Part shown: one piece after another, positions 55,985-64,000 of the stretch
Layout: every line of letters begins with the position of its first letter
Numbering within the stretch: the stretch's first letter is position 1
DNA from: Symbiotaphrina buchneri
Taxonomy: Eukaryota > Ascomycota > Symbiotaphrinales > Symbiotaphrinaceae
NCBI GenBank assembly: GCA_001599915.1
Contig: BCIG01000014.1
Location: 558,001 to 622,000 of the forward strand
Length of the DNA: 64,000 bases
Direction: 5' to 3'
The notes under the pieces: model-generated
Told to the model about the DNA's origin: nothing
The model's input: the letters and a program-made list of their open reading frames with translations, nothing else
The model's database searches: none
Program-made: the position numbers and the translations under genes

Positions 55985-57337
55985 CTACGCTATAACCATG
56001 CTCAACGGCCATATCCGCCGCCGCTTGGCCTTTCGCCGCCGCCGTCTTGTGGCCTTGGGCCCCGTCCCCGCCTTGAAAGCGTCCGGCATGCCGTCGACCT
56101 CGTCCCACGCCACACCCGCTTCCGCGACGCCCTGCTGATCGGGCGCTCCGGGCGGTTCGGCGGGCGGGATCGCAGGAGTTGTAGGCGGCGCAGGCGCGGA
56201 GGGAGAAGAATGCCTCTTGGGCTTGACGAGGAGCAGGATGAACATGCCTACGACAAGGAGGAGGAGCAACAGCATGATCTTGCGCTTGGTCGTCTTGCGC
56301 TGGTACCCACTGGCGACCTTAAGTTCCTTCTCAGCGCCCTTGACGTCCGTGGCCATGCGCTCGACGTTGTAGTCGATGCGGTCCAGCATCGTGCCCTGGT
56401 CGATGACCATGACTTGCAGCTCTTTGAAGATGTCCGCCAGCTCGATAATCCCCCGCGCGATGTCGCTGATCTCGCGCTCGCGATGCATGATTGTGGCGTC
56501 GTTGCTGGTTAGATGTCGCTGCGCGGTTGCTTGGAGCGTGGACTGTGAGAAGGAGATGTCCGCATCGGATTCGAGGAGTGAGGGTGTCGTGTAGGGGTTT
56601 TGCGCAATGGGGGTGGAGGAGCGGTCGAGAGGGGACGAGAAGCCGCCTAGGCCACGGAGTCCTGTGCTAGAGTTAGCTTCATAGCTCAAGAGTATGAGAG
56701 GCGGGGCTGCATACGCTTAAGATAGGCGGATTGCTTCTTCCTGAATTGCGCACTTGCCTCCTGCACCCGCGCAGCGAGAGAGATCTGGATATTCTTCGCC
56801 ATGGTCTCGTCTGCTCGACTGACATTACCCGTCTTCCTCGCATCTCGAAGTAACGTGTCGATTCTCTGAATGGCTCTCTGGCACTCATGGAAGCCCCTCG
56901 TGATCTCCTGCGTCAGCGTCTCGATCTCGCCTTCCTCTCTCGCCTTAACTTCCTCGTCGTCAAAGCCCGGTAAGACATGCTTGCTGTGCAGCTTCTCCAG
57001 CTTCGCGCTCTTCTTGGCAATCTCGCCCAGAATCTCCGTCACTTCGTCTTGGATGTCGACCCAGCGCGGCGGCAGCAGGTCCATCTCGATTACGGCATCG
57101 CCGTCCGCGCCGCCCATGTCGTAGTCGCCCATGAGGCCGCGCCGCTCCTCGGTGGTGGAGGCATTGTCGCGAAGATTGGAGGAGGGTCCGGCAAAACGGG
57201 GTTTCTTCGCGGGATGGTGTGCGTAGGATTGACGGTAGGATATGTAGCTGTTCGGGAGGGCTATTAGCCAGATAGCAGCTGAATAGATAAAGGAATACTG
57301 ACAGGTTAGTCCGGTCGCGCCAGGCGCCGAGACTCAT
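55985..57337 (-). CDS. TLG2: Syntaxin of the Tlg2/syntaxin-16 family (t-SNARE)
   Basis: Tlg2 drives fusion of endosome-derived vesicles with the late Golgi. Three minus-strand exons (57337-57303, 57247-56715 and 56661-55985) give 414 residues. It begins MSLGAWRDRTNLYISYRQSY, the Sly1-binding type N-peptide of this family. The Habc-like region contains PPRWVDIQDEVTEILGEIAK and GFHECQRAIQRIDTLLRDAR. The Qa-SNARE motif is at about 247-310, with IMHREREISDIARGIIELAD and the central Gln in FKELQVMVIDQG. A membrane anchor lies at about 318-335 (KIMLLLLLLVVGMFILLLV). A 79-residue tail follows the anchor; yeast Tlg2 also has such a luminal tail, but here it ends in an Arg/Lys-rich TRRRRRKAKRRR. Introns are 55 and 53 nt. 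It is head-to-head with calmodulin. Confidence 0.96.
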
Positions 57338-57769
57338 TGTAGGAAGAGCAGCAGTGACGGATGGCGGGGGGAGATGGAGTCCAGCATCTGCGATTAGTCC
57401 GGACGTGGTTATTGGTTGGGAAGACGCTTGCCTTGCGTCGAGCTTGGTTGTATTGATGATGCCTTGTCTCCTGGAGCTCGAACAGTTCAGGTGAGGCTCA
57501 ACCTGGCCTAGCAAGCGCAAGCGAAAGTGCGGAGCAGGGGTCATTGGTCTGCCCCCTCAGTCTTCCAGCTCTTGTGCCTCCCGCAGCCTGACTCCTGCTC
57601 ACTCTTGACTACTTCACTACCTCGTACTTTCCACCACACACACAACAATTCCGCTCTCCTTCAAGCACAACCCGCAACTACCTACAATCGCCGAGCATTT
57701 GGAGCGTCTTATTTGCTTCTAGACCATCAACAAGAGCGACCGTATCATTTACCCTTCAGACCTGCAACA
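57338..57769. promoter_or_regulatory. Divergent promoter, TLG2 / calmodulin
   Basis: 432 bases between two divergent starts. The calmodulin side (about 57590-57769) is C/T- and CA-rich with CACCACACACACAAC, as is usual for strongly expressed fungal genes. I see no canonical TATA box. Confidence 0.6.
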
Positions 57770-58626
57770 ATGGTGCGTTTGCTCCTCACCAAGTTCCACA
57801 TGTACAACATGCACCCCACGTCGGATTCTAGACCCGCCCTTGCACCACCGCCCATGTCTTTAACCCGCGAGACTGACCAGCGAACACCATACAGGCCGAT
57901 TCGTTGACCGAGGAACAAGTCTCTGAGTTCAAGGAGGCATTCTCGCTCTTTGTAAGTCATCTTTCTCACTGGCAGAAGTTCGCCAGGCTCCAAGGGGGGA
58001 CTCTCCGCTGACCGGGAATGTTGGATATAGGACAAGGATGGCGATGGTCAGTACCCAAACATCTGCAATTGGCGAGAATTGCTATGTTCTTAGGTCTCGA
58101 GATGTCTGACACTTGCTCATACAGGACAAATCACAACCAAGGAACTGGGCACCGTTATGAGATCACTGGGCCAGAATCCCAGCGAGTCGGAGCTGCAAGA
58201 CATGATCAACGAAGTAGATGCCGACAACAATGGCACCATCGACTTTCCAGGTACGCAAGTCCATTTACAACATCAATCGTCTCCGTCCATGGCTGACATA
58301 CGTGTTTACTGTAGAGTTCCTAACCATGATGGCGCGCAAGATGAAGGACACCGACTCTGAGGAAGAGATCAGAGAGGCTTTCAAGGTCTTCGATCGCGAC
58401 AACAATGGATTCATCTCAGCTGCCGAACTTCGCCATGTCATGACCTCCATCGGCGAGAAGCTGACGGATGACGAGGTGGATGAGATGATCAGGGAGGCTG
58501 ACCAGGATGGCGATGGCAGAATCGACTGTACGTGTCACGTGCTAAAGCTGTTTGCGATATGACCTTACGGCTGACATGCAAATTCTCACAGACAACGAGT
58601 TCGTGCAGCTTATGATGCAGAAGTAA
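57770..58626 (+). CDS. cmdA: Calmodulin
   Basis: Ca2+ sensor of four EF-hands that activates calcineurin, CaM kinases and motor proteins. Six exons (57770-57772, 57895-57951, 58031-58046, 58125-58250, 58315-58527 and 58592-58626) give exactly 149 residues. The first exon is only the ATG; splicing joins it to GCC GAT TCG to give [20 protein letters not shown]. All four calcium loops are intact: DKDGDGQITTKE (split by an intron), [24 protein letters not shown] and [12 protein letters not shown] (also split). The central linker is [18 protein letters not shown]. The end [10 protein letters not shown] is standard. Five introns of 64-122 nt have canonical ends. Sequence is essentially that of other filamentous ascomycete calmodulins, so identity is certain. 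Confidence 0.99.
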
Positions 58627-59100
58627 TTTCTCTTCGTGGATGTTACGTTGAGCGGCCGGCAGCAAGGCGTCGATGGGAGCCTGCTTATTTGACTCTCTTG
58701 CCTCTCCAGCTTCGCATGATTCTCTTAGCCAGGGCTGCGCTCAAAGATTGTTTGTCCATCTCGTTTTTCTAAGCAGGGGGCGCTCTTCTCCCCAGTACCA
58801 GAGACGACCATCTCGATTTGTGTTCGCTGGTTGAACCCCGCCCGTGATGCCTGGAACTAGGAGCCACCAATGAGCCGAAAATTTCTCTGTTTTTGAACTG
58901 ATGAATTTTGATCTGCTCCCAGATGTGAGACCTTGCGTGAGGCCGATGCTATATTACATATCTCGTGGCCGGACTCTTCCCAAGATCGCGCCATGCCTCT
59001 GCCCAAAAGAGAGGAGTAACCTGTACAAATGGTTTTAACCTCCAACTGGAGGCTTAGCTTCACGGCAATGCAAACGCAGATTCCCCCCTTTCAGTGCACC
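58627..59100. other. Convergent 3' region of calmodulin and MDL1
   Basis: 474 bases between converging stops. The calmodulin side is T/C-rich, as expected for a 3' UTR. No gene is seen. Confidence 0.45.
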
Positions 59101-61585
59101 TTACTTGTCCTCCTTGCTCACCTTCTCCGCCACCACCCCTGCCTCACTCTCCTTTCCCTTCTTCACCCTCAAGCCCTCCTCCTCCACCTCGTCCTCATCT
59201 CCTCCCTCGTCCTCATCCTTCCTTTCCAGATCCATCTCAATCTCCTCTTCCTCCCTCGGTCTCGGACTCGGGGGCGGGCCGCTCTCGACATCGCCGCCGC
59301 TCATCTGCCACTCCATGAGCTTGGTGAAGGCGCCGTGCGGGTTGGCGCTGAGCTCGCGGTACGTGCCCTGCTCGGCGACCTTTCCGTCGGCGCTCAGCAC
59401 GATGATGCGGTCCGAGCGCTTGATCGTGCTGAGCCGGTGCGCGATCGAGATGGTCGTGTTGTTGCCCTTGAGCAGCGCCGCGAGCGCGCTGTTGACGAGC
59501 GTCTCGCTCTCGGCGTCGAGCGCGCTCGTCGCTTCGTCCAGCAGCAGGATGTCCGGGTCTTTGAGTAGGGCTCGTGCAATCGCGATGCGCTGTTTCTGCC
59601 CGCCGGACAGCTGGGCCCCGCGTGCGCCGACTTGCGTCTCCAGCCCGTCCGGGAAGTCGCTGATGAAGGTGCAGTTGGCCTTTCGGGCGGCAGCGATGAT
59701 TTCGGCGCGGGACGCCCGCGGACGACCGTATGCGATGTTTTCGGCAATGCTGCCGGAGAAGAGGACAGGTTCCTGTGCCACGAGGCCGATCTTGCGCCGC
59801 AGGGATTTGACGTTCATGCCCGCAATGTTCTTGCCGTTGATGTAGATTGCGCCCCCCGTAGGGTCGTAGAAGCGCAGAAGTAGTTGGGCAATGGTAGACT
59901 TGCCGCCCCCTGAAGGGCCCACAATGGCCACAGTAGTCCCTGACGGGATCTCGAACTCCAGGTCCTGGAAGATCGGAACGGCCGGTCTGGTGGGGTAGCT
60001 GAAGGAGAGTTTCTCGAAACGGATGGGACCACGGGCGGATGTGACTTTCTCGCCCACGGTGGCAGGGATCGTAGGTTTGCGGTCTTGGAGCTCGAATAGA
60101 CGGCTTGCCGCCCCCACACCCTTCATTAACTCGGAGTAGAAGCTAGAAAGACCGAAGAGGCTGGATCCGGCGTAAGCGGTATACATTAAAAAGGATGACA
60201 GGTCCCCGATGCTGATGGCTCCGGATTTGACCATTGAACCTCCGGCATATAGTAAAGCCAGGATGGTCATGTTGCCCATAAAACCAGTCTAAAACGTTCA
60301 GCAGCGTACAGCAAAGGATAATGTCAATATGGTGACGTGATCAAGAACCAGATGTGTCCGGGCTACTTACGGTACTGAAGAACGTAGCGCTGATTATAGC
60401 CTCCCTTTTCCCCAGCTCAAAGATCTTCTTGGCCTGCTTATTGTATCGTGATACTTCTAACTGTTCACCGGCGAAAGCTTGGCTCGTGCGAACATTACCC
60501 AACCGCTCTTCTGCGATTTTGGTCAATGTGCCCAAATTCTTCTGTATTCTGCGACTCAGGTTTCTGATTGCTCTGCCGTAGAAGAACGCACCAATCGCGA
60601 TTGGTGGGAACATCAGACACAAGATCCCCGTCAACTTCATGCTGACATAGGCCATAAGGGCGAAGCCAGCTCCACCGCTCACAAGAGACCTGAGGCCATC
60701 CGAAAGATTTTGTGTGATACTCTTCCCCACGATGACCGTGTCAGAGCCTAGGCGAGAGATCAAGTCTCCAACCCTATTTGCGTCAAAGAATTCTGCATCT
60801 TGAGTGTAAGTTCGACGGAACAGCTGTGACCGCAATCTGGTCACAATTCGTTCACCCACGATTCGCAAAATGATTATGCGCCCGTAGTTCGCGATGGCGC
60901 CAACAAATAAGACACTTCCAAGGGCCATATAAAACTGGTGTACTTCCAGTCCAAAAAGCTTCTCCTCTGGACCAGCCTTCGTTGCAAAATCGATAATCTT
61001 CCCAATCGAGAACGGTATCGACATGCTGATGGATGAAGATACAACCAGGAAAAGAAACGCTGCTCCAAGCCACTTTGCTTCCGGTCGTGCAATCTTGATC
61101 AATCGCCACACCTCCCAGAGGCCAGCATTCTTCCCAGTCGACGTGCCATCCTTGCTCAGCTTCGCCCTCAAATTGACCTGAGAGGCTTGCGAAGCTTTCT
61201 CCGTCTTCCCAAACTCGAATAGGTCGTCCTCCTCAGCTGTAGCTGCCTCGACTTCTTTCCGCCGACTACTGCGGCCATCATCTTTGACAGGGGAGTTTTG
61301 GGCTTCACTTTGGCGGATAGAACTTGAAAATGCCCTTCGTAAGGTGGGGTTGAATGTCGAAGGACGGGAGAAAGAAGGTCGGATTCTCGGCGACGGATTA
61401 CCCGTAACAAACCTCAGTTGAGCAGCAGAAGAAGCGCATAATGACCGCCGCAGGAGCTGGTAGGGTGAAGGTAGAAGATCCAAGGACCGAACATTCAGCG
61501 GCCGTGGTCGAGCCTGTCCCTTCAAGATGGTACTGCCCACTATCCGGGTGCCGGTCCGGCCTACGAGCAGCTGTAGGCCGCTCAT
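59101..61585 (-). CDS. MDL1: Mitochondrial ABC half-transporter, MDL1/ABCB10-like
   Basis: Mdl1 is an inner-membrane exporter of peptides produced by matrix proteolysis; ABCB10 relatives act in haem biology. Two minus-strand exons (61585-60371 and 60288-59101; 82-nt intron) give 800 residues. The first ~105 residues are Arg/Ser-rich with few acids (MSGLQLLVGRTGTRIVGSTI; RRAFSSSIR), a mitochondrial targeting sequence. One transmembrane domain follows (WRLIKIARPEAKWLGAAFLF to about residue 490), then one nucleotide-binding domain: Walker A GPSGGGKSTIAQLLLRF, Q-loop AQEPVLFSGSIAENIAYGRP, signature LSGGQKQRIAIARALL, Walker B ILLLDEATSALDAESE and H-loop SIAHRLST. A half-transporter, it should dimerise. 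The last 70 residues are very acidic (REEEEIEMDLERKDEDEGGD), longer than usual. It is head-to-head with CDC37. Confidence 0.95.
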
Positions 61586-62121
61586 GGCAGTTGTGGACGA
61601 ACGCAGGGCGACAAATGGTAGAGCTACCGTACAAGAACCATATTTGACAAGCAGCTGTGGTGCGCGTCGTCGATGAGAGTCTGGGACTCGGGGCGCGATG
61701 TCGGAGCTTTGCCTGCCTGCCTGATTCGAAAGATCTCACTTTCTCGCTATTCCCAATAACCTTCGTGGTTAGTGACGTTCTCTTCTCTGCTGGACCCTAG
61801 ACCGGCCCGCGGGTAAATCCGCGCCGATGCCCGACCAGGGAAAGCACGCGCGAATCAGAAGACCAATCACCAGAGAAGATTCGGGAAGCTGTGCACCCTT
61901 TCAAAAACGACGAGATCTTGATGTTGACAGTTTTCCAATCCGAAACTTAACCAATTGATGCAGATATCTGCGATCACAAGGCGTACGACTGCACATCGGA
62001 AGATCAGAATAGATCAGAATAGCAGTGTGTACTGATTATTTTCGATATCGCTTGGGCCGGGCCATATTAACAGCCTTGAATTGCTCCATACCCCGCACCT
62101 GCAAAGCAATATCTAGCCAAC
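61586..62121. promoter_or_regulatory. Divergent promoter, MDL1 / CDC37, with four CCAAT boxes
   Basis: 536 bases between two divergent start codons. Four CCAAT pentamers lie on the + strand at 61753-61757, 61863-61867, 61935-61939 and 61951-61955. The fungal CCAAT-binding (Hap) complex commonly controls mitochondrial and respiratory genes. No TATA box is clear. Confidence 0.55.
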
Positions 62122-63747
62122 ATGGTGCTGGACTACAGTAAATGGGTATGTCCGCCTTTTTACATACCCTTAGCCACCTTTTAACTGACCCGATGTTCCA
62201 GGATAATCTGGAACTCAGCGATGACTCGGATATCGAGGTGCATCCCAATGTCGACAAGCGCTCGTTCATCCGCGCGAAACAGAACCAAATTCATATGGAA
62301 CGGGAGCGGAGGAAACATGAGATTGCTACTCTTCGATATGAGAAAGTCATCAATGACGGCCTTCTGACCCGCATTGACCGCCTACTGTCAGCCTTGCAGA
62401 GCCATGCAGACAAGACACGCAATCCAGATGAATTGGTGTTCCAGGCACTGTTCGAAGCAACTGGAGATCCAGCGAATGACCAACCACCACCAAGACCAGA
62501 AGGGGTATATGCCAAGGTGGATAACAGTGAGACAAGCTACTCTAAGATGATGGCGACGCTAGTAGATCAAGTCAAGAAGGAGGTGGATGAGTCCAAGGGA
62601 GACGACCGGTTCGAGGAGTATGTGAAGGCCATCAAGGGCCACCAAACAAAGGTCCAGAATCTGCAGAAGGAGCTCCTCGAGAAATTATCACAATTGGAAA
62701 AGGAGGAAAGCCGCAAAATTACGAGTGACAGTATCCACACGGGCTTCGACAGCACGTTCATTGCCAAGAAAAGGGATGAGGAAAAATCCAAGGCAAAACC
62801 TAAAGCTGAGACGGTGGAGGTCTTAAATCCCGGAGCACTCAAGAATGGCCCGGGTGGTGCTTCTGGTTCAGAGGCGGATATCGAGGATGAACCTGTTCCT
62901 GCGGCTGGTGGTGAAGAGCATATCGAGCCTACCAAGCTGGGCAAGGAGTTTGGAAACATCAAAATTGGTGATTACCGCACATGCTTGCAATACATTTCCG
63001 AGCATCCAACTGTGGCGGCGGAGCGCGAGACCGATGGCCTTCTTATCCAAGCCTTCAACGCCCAACTCGATGGAAAGTCCGACGCCGCGAGACAATACGT
63101 ACATCAAGCATTGCTGCTGCAATATTGTCGCTCTCTCGGACGTGACGGGGTTGCGCTCTTCTTCAAACGCATCACGACCAAAGACCATCAAGCTCGTAAA
63201 GTCTTCCTCGACGATGTCAATGACACGTATGCTCGGATCCGGACAAGGGCCGCTGAAATAAAGAAGGAGCGTGAGCAAAACGGTGGAGAGGAAGGTCAAG
63301 TTGAGCAGATTCAGTTGCATGCTGTGGAGCCGGGTACTCAAATCACGATCAATATTCCACAACCTGGAAGCGATGATCCGGTGGAGCAGAAGGCTAGGCA
63401 AGTGTTCGAGAGCTTCCCGCCCGGCTTGCAGAGAGCTTTGGAGAGTGGCAGCCTGGACAGAGTCAACGAGGTCTTGGGCAAGATGAGTGTAGAAGAGGCT
63501 GAGGAGGTGGTCGGACAACTTGGAGAGGTGAGTGCACCGGCTCTGGCCGTCATTTATCGGATCTTGTCTCTGCCTTCTTGATACTAATTGTTACATGCAG
63601 GGTGGTATGTTGAGTCTGGAAGACCAAATAATTGATGCCACCACGGAAGAGGGCCAGAAACAGCTGAAGGAGATCGAAGCACAAGGACAAGAAAAGGGCA
63701 AACAAAGGGTTATAGAAGAGTTGACGGAGACTGCTGACCCAGACTGA
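62122..63747 (+). CDS. CDC37: Hsp90 co-chaperone Cdc37
   Basis: Cdc37 loads protein kinases onto Hsp90 in the cytosol. Three exons (62122-62145, 62202-63527 and 63601-63747) give 498 residues. The start MVLDYSKWDNLELSDDSDIE contains the hallmark N-terminal helix and a SDDSD casein-kinase-2 type site, matching the regulatory phosphoserine known in yeast and human Cdc37. HPNVDKRSFIRAKQNQIHME follows, then a long coiled coil. The middle Hsp90-binding domain includes GKEFGNIKIGDYRTCLQYIS and YCRSLGRDGVALFFKRITTK. The C-terminal domain includes QKARQVFESFPPGLQRALES and GGMLSLEDQIIDAT. The first exon is 24 nt. Introns are 56 and 73 nt. The fold order and length agree with fungal Cdc37. Confidence 0.97.
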
Positions 63748-63960
63748 GTATCCTCAAAAGAGACTGAGCTCTCAGGGAATTAACCACTGCATCTGGTAAT
63801 TCTGCATTTCATACATGGTATGGGTGTCTATGCTTGTGCATTTTGAGGAATCTCTAGTGGTAGAATTACACGTTTCATTGAGGAATATTTAGTGTTTCGA
63901 TGAAACGAACAATTTCGCAGATGCCTTTCAGCTTCCAATTCCATTCTTTTGGAACCCACC

Positions 63961-64000
63961 ATGGACGCCTCAACTGTTCTCGAAAGTCAAATGCACGAGA
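63961..64000 (+). CDS. Start of a further gene, cut by the window end (tentative)
   Basis: An ATG in good context (ccaccATGG) opens a frame that runs off the window after 13 codons (MDASTVLESQMHE). It lies 213 nt after the CDC37 stop, a plausible spacing for a tandem gene. Too little is visible to name a product, and it could be chance. Confidence 0.3.
   Translation, partial: MDASTVLESQMHE

Noticed and set aside
62868-63518. 216-codon antisense frame within CDC37
   Set aside because: Fully covered by well-supported Cdc37 coding sequence.
1-64000. Secondary-metabolite cluster
   Set aside because: A carboxylase, velvet regulator, reductase and transporters are present, but there is no polyketide or peptide synthase, terpene cyclase, P450 or cluster-type transcription factor, and most genes are housekeeping.
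1-64000. Transposons, LTR elements or repeat-induced point mutation
   Set aside because: No reverse transcriptase, integrase or transposase, no long terminal or inverted repeats, and no AT-rich blocks of the kind left by repeat-induced mutation were seen.

Overview
The window looks like nuclear DNA of a filamentous ascomycete (Pezizomycotina). Almost every gene is split by short introns of about 45-80 nt with GTRNGT donors, CTRAC-type branch sites and YAG acceptors. The protein set includes families typical of filamentous ascomycetes: a velvet regulator, DUF6590, DUF3431 and a neurochondrin-type protein. I cannot fix the class or genus from sequence alone. I saw no transposon, LTR element, rRNA, convincing tRNA or CRISPR array.

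Layout, left to right. Acetyl-CoA carboxylase (+, 399-7579) is tail-to-tail with the nucleolar DEAD-box helicase DBP9 (-, 7893-9941). Next come a DUF6590 protein (-, 10488-11900), a coiled-coil protein of unknown function whose first exon I recovered from splice signals (+, 12616-14553), and a VelC-like velvet protein (-, 15939-17031). A 5.4-kb stretch with no recognisable gene follows. A possible 51-residue one-pass membrane microprotein (22470-22625) then precedes a 1278-residue membrane-anchored, repeat-containing unknown (+, 23007-26843).

The middle of the window holds a neurochondrin-like protein (-) and a CLC chloride channel/antiporter (+) sharing a 355-bp divergent promoter, a DUF3431 type II membrane protein (+), an LRR-like protein (-), and coronin (-) head-to-head with arginyl-tRNA synthetase (+). 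The synthetase has two in-frame starts that suggest mitochondrial and cytosolic forms, and a Gcn4/CpcA-type site in its promoter. Two mostly disordered unknown proteins follow (44826-46682 + and 47965-49233 -).

The right side holds a CPR-like FAD/NADPH reductase without a flavodoxin domain but with an N-myristoylation-type start (+, 50946-53161), an equilibrative nucleoside transporter (+), the endosomal/Golgi syntaxin TLG2 (-), calmodulin (+), the mitochondrial ABC half-transporter MDL1 (-) and the Hsp90 co-chaperone CDC37 (+). A further start codon sits at the very end of the window.

Most genes are housekeeping and do not form one pathway. The most unusual points are the stand-alone reductase with 4-nt and 12-nt terminal exons, the dual-start ArgRS ending in a 7-nt exon, the small membrane ORF missed by length cut-offs, the gene-poor 5.4 kb beside the velvet gene, and a divergent promoter (MDL1/CDC37) with four CCAAT pentamers. 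No obvious undescribed multi-gene system is visible. All exon boundaries were read by eye and checked for frame.
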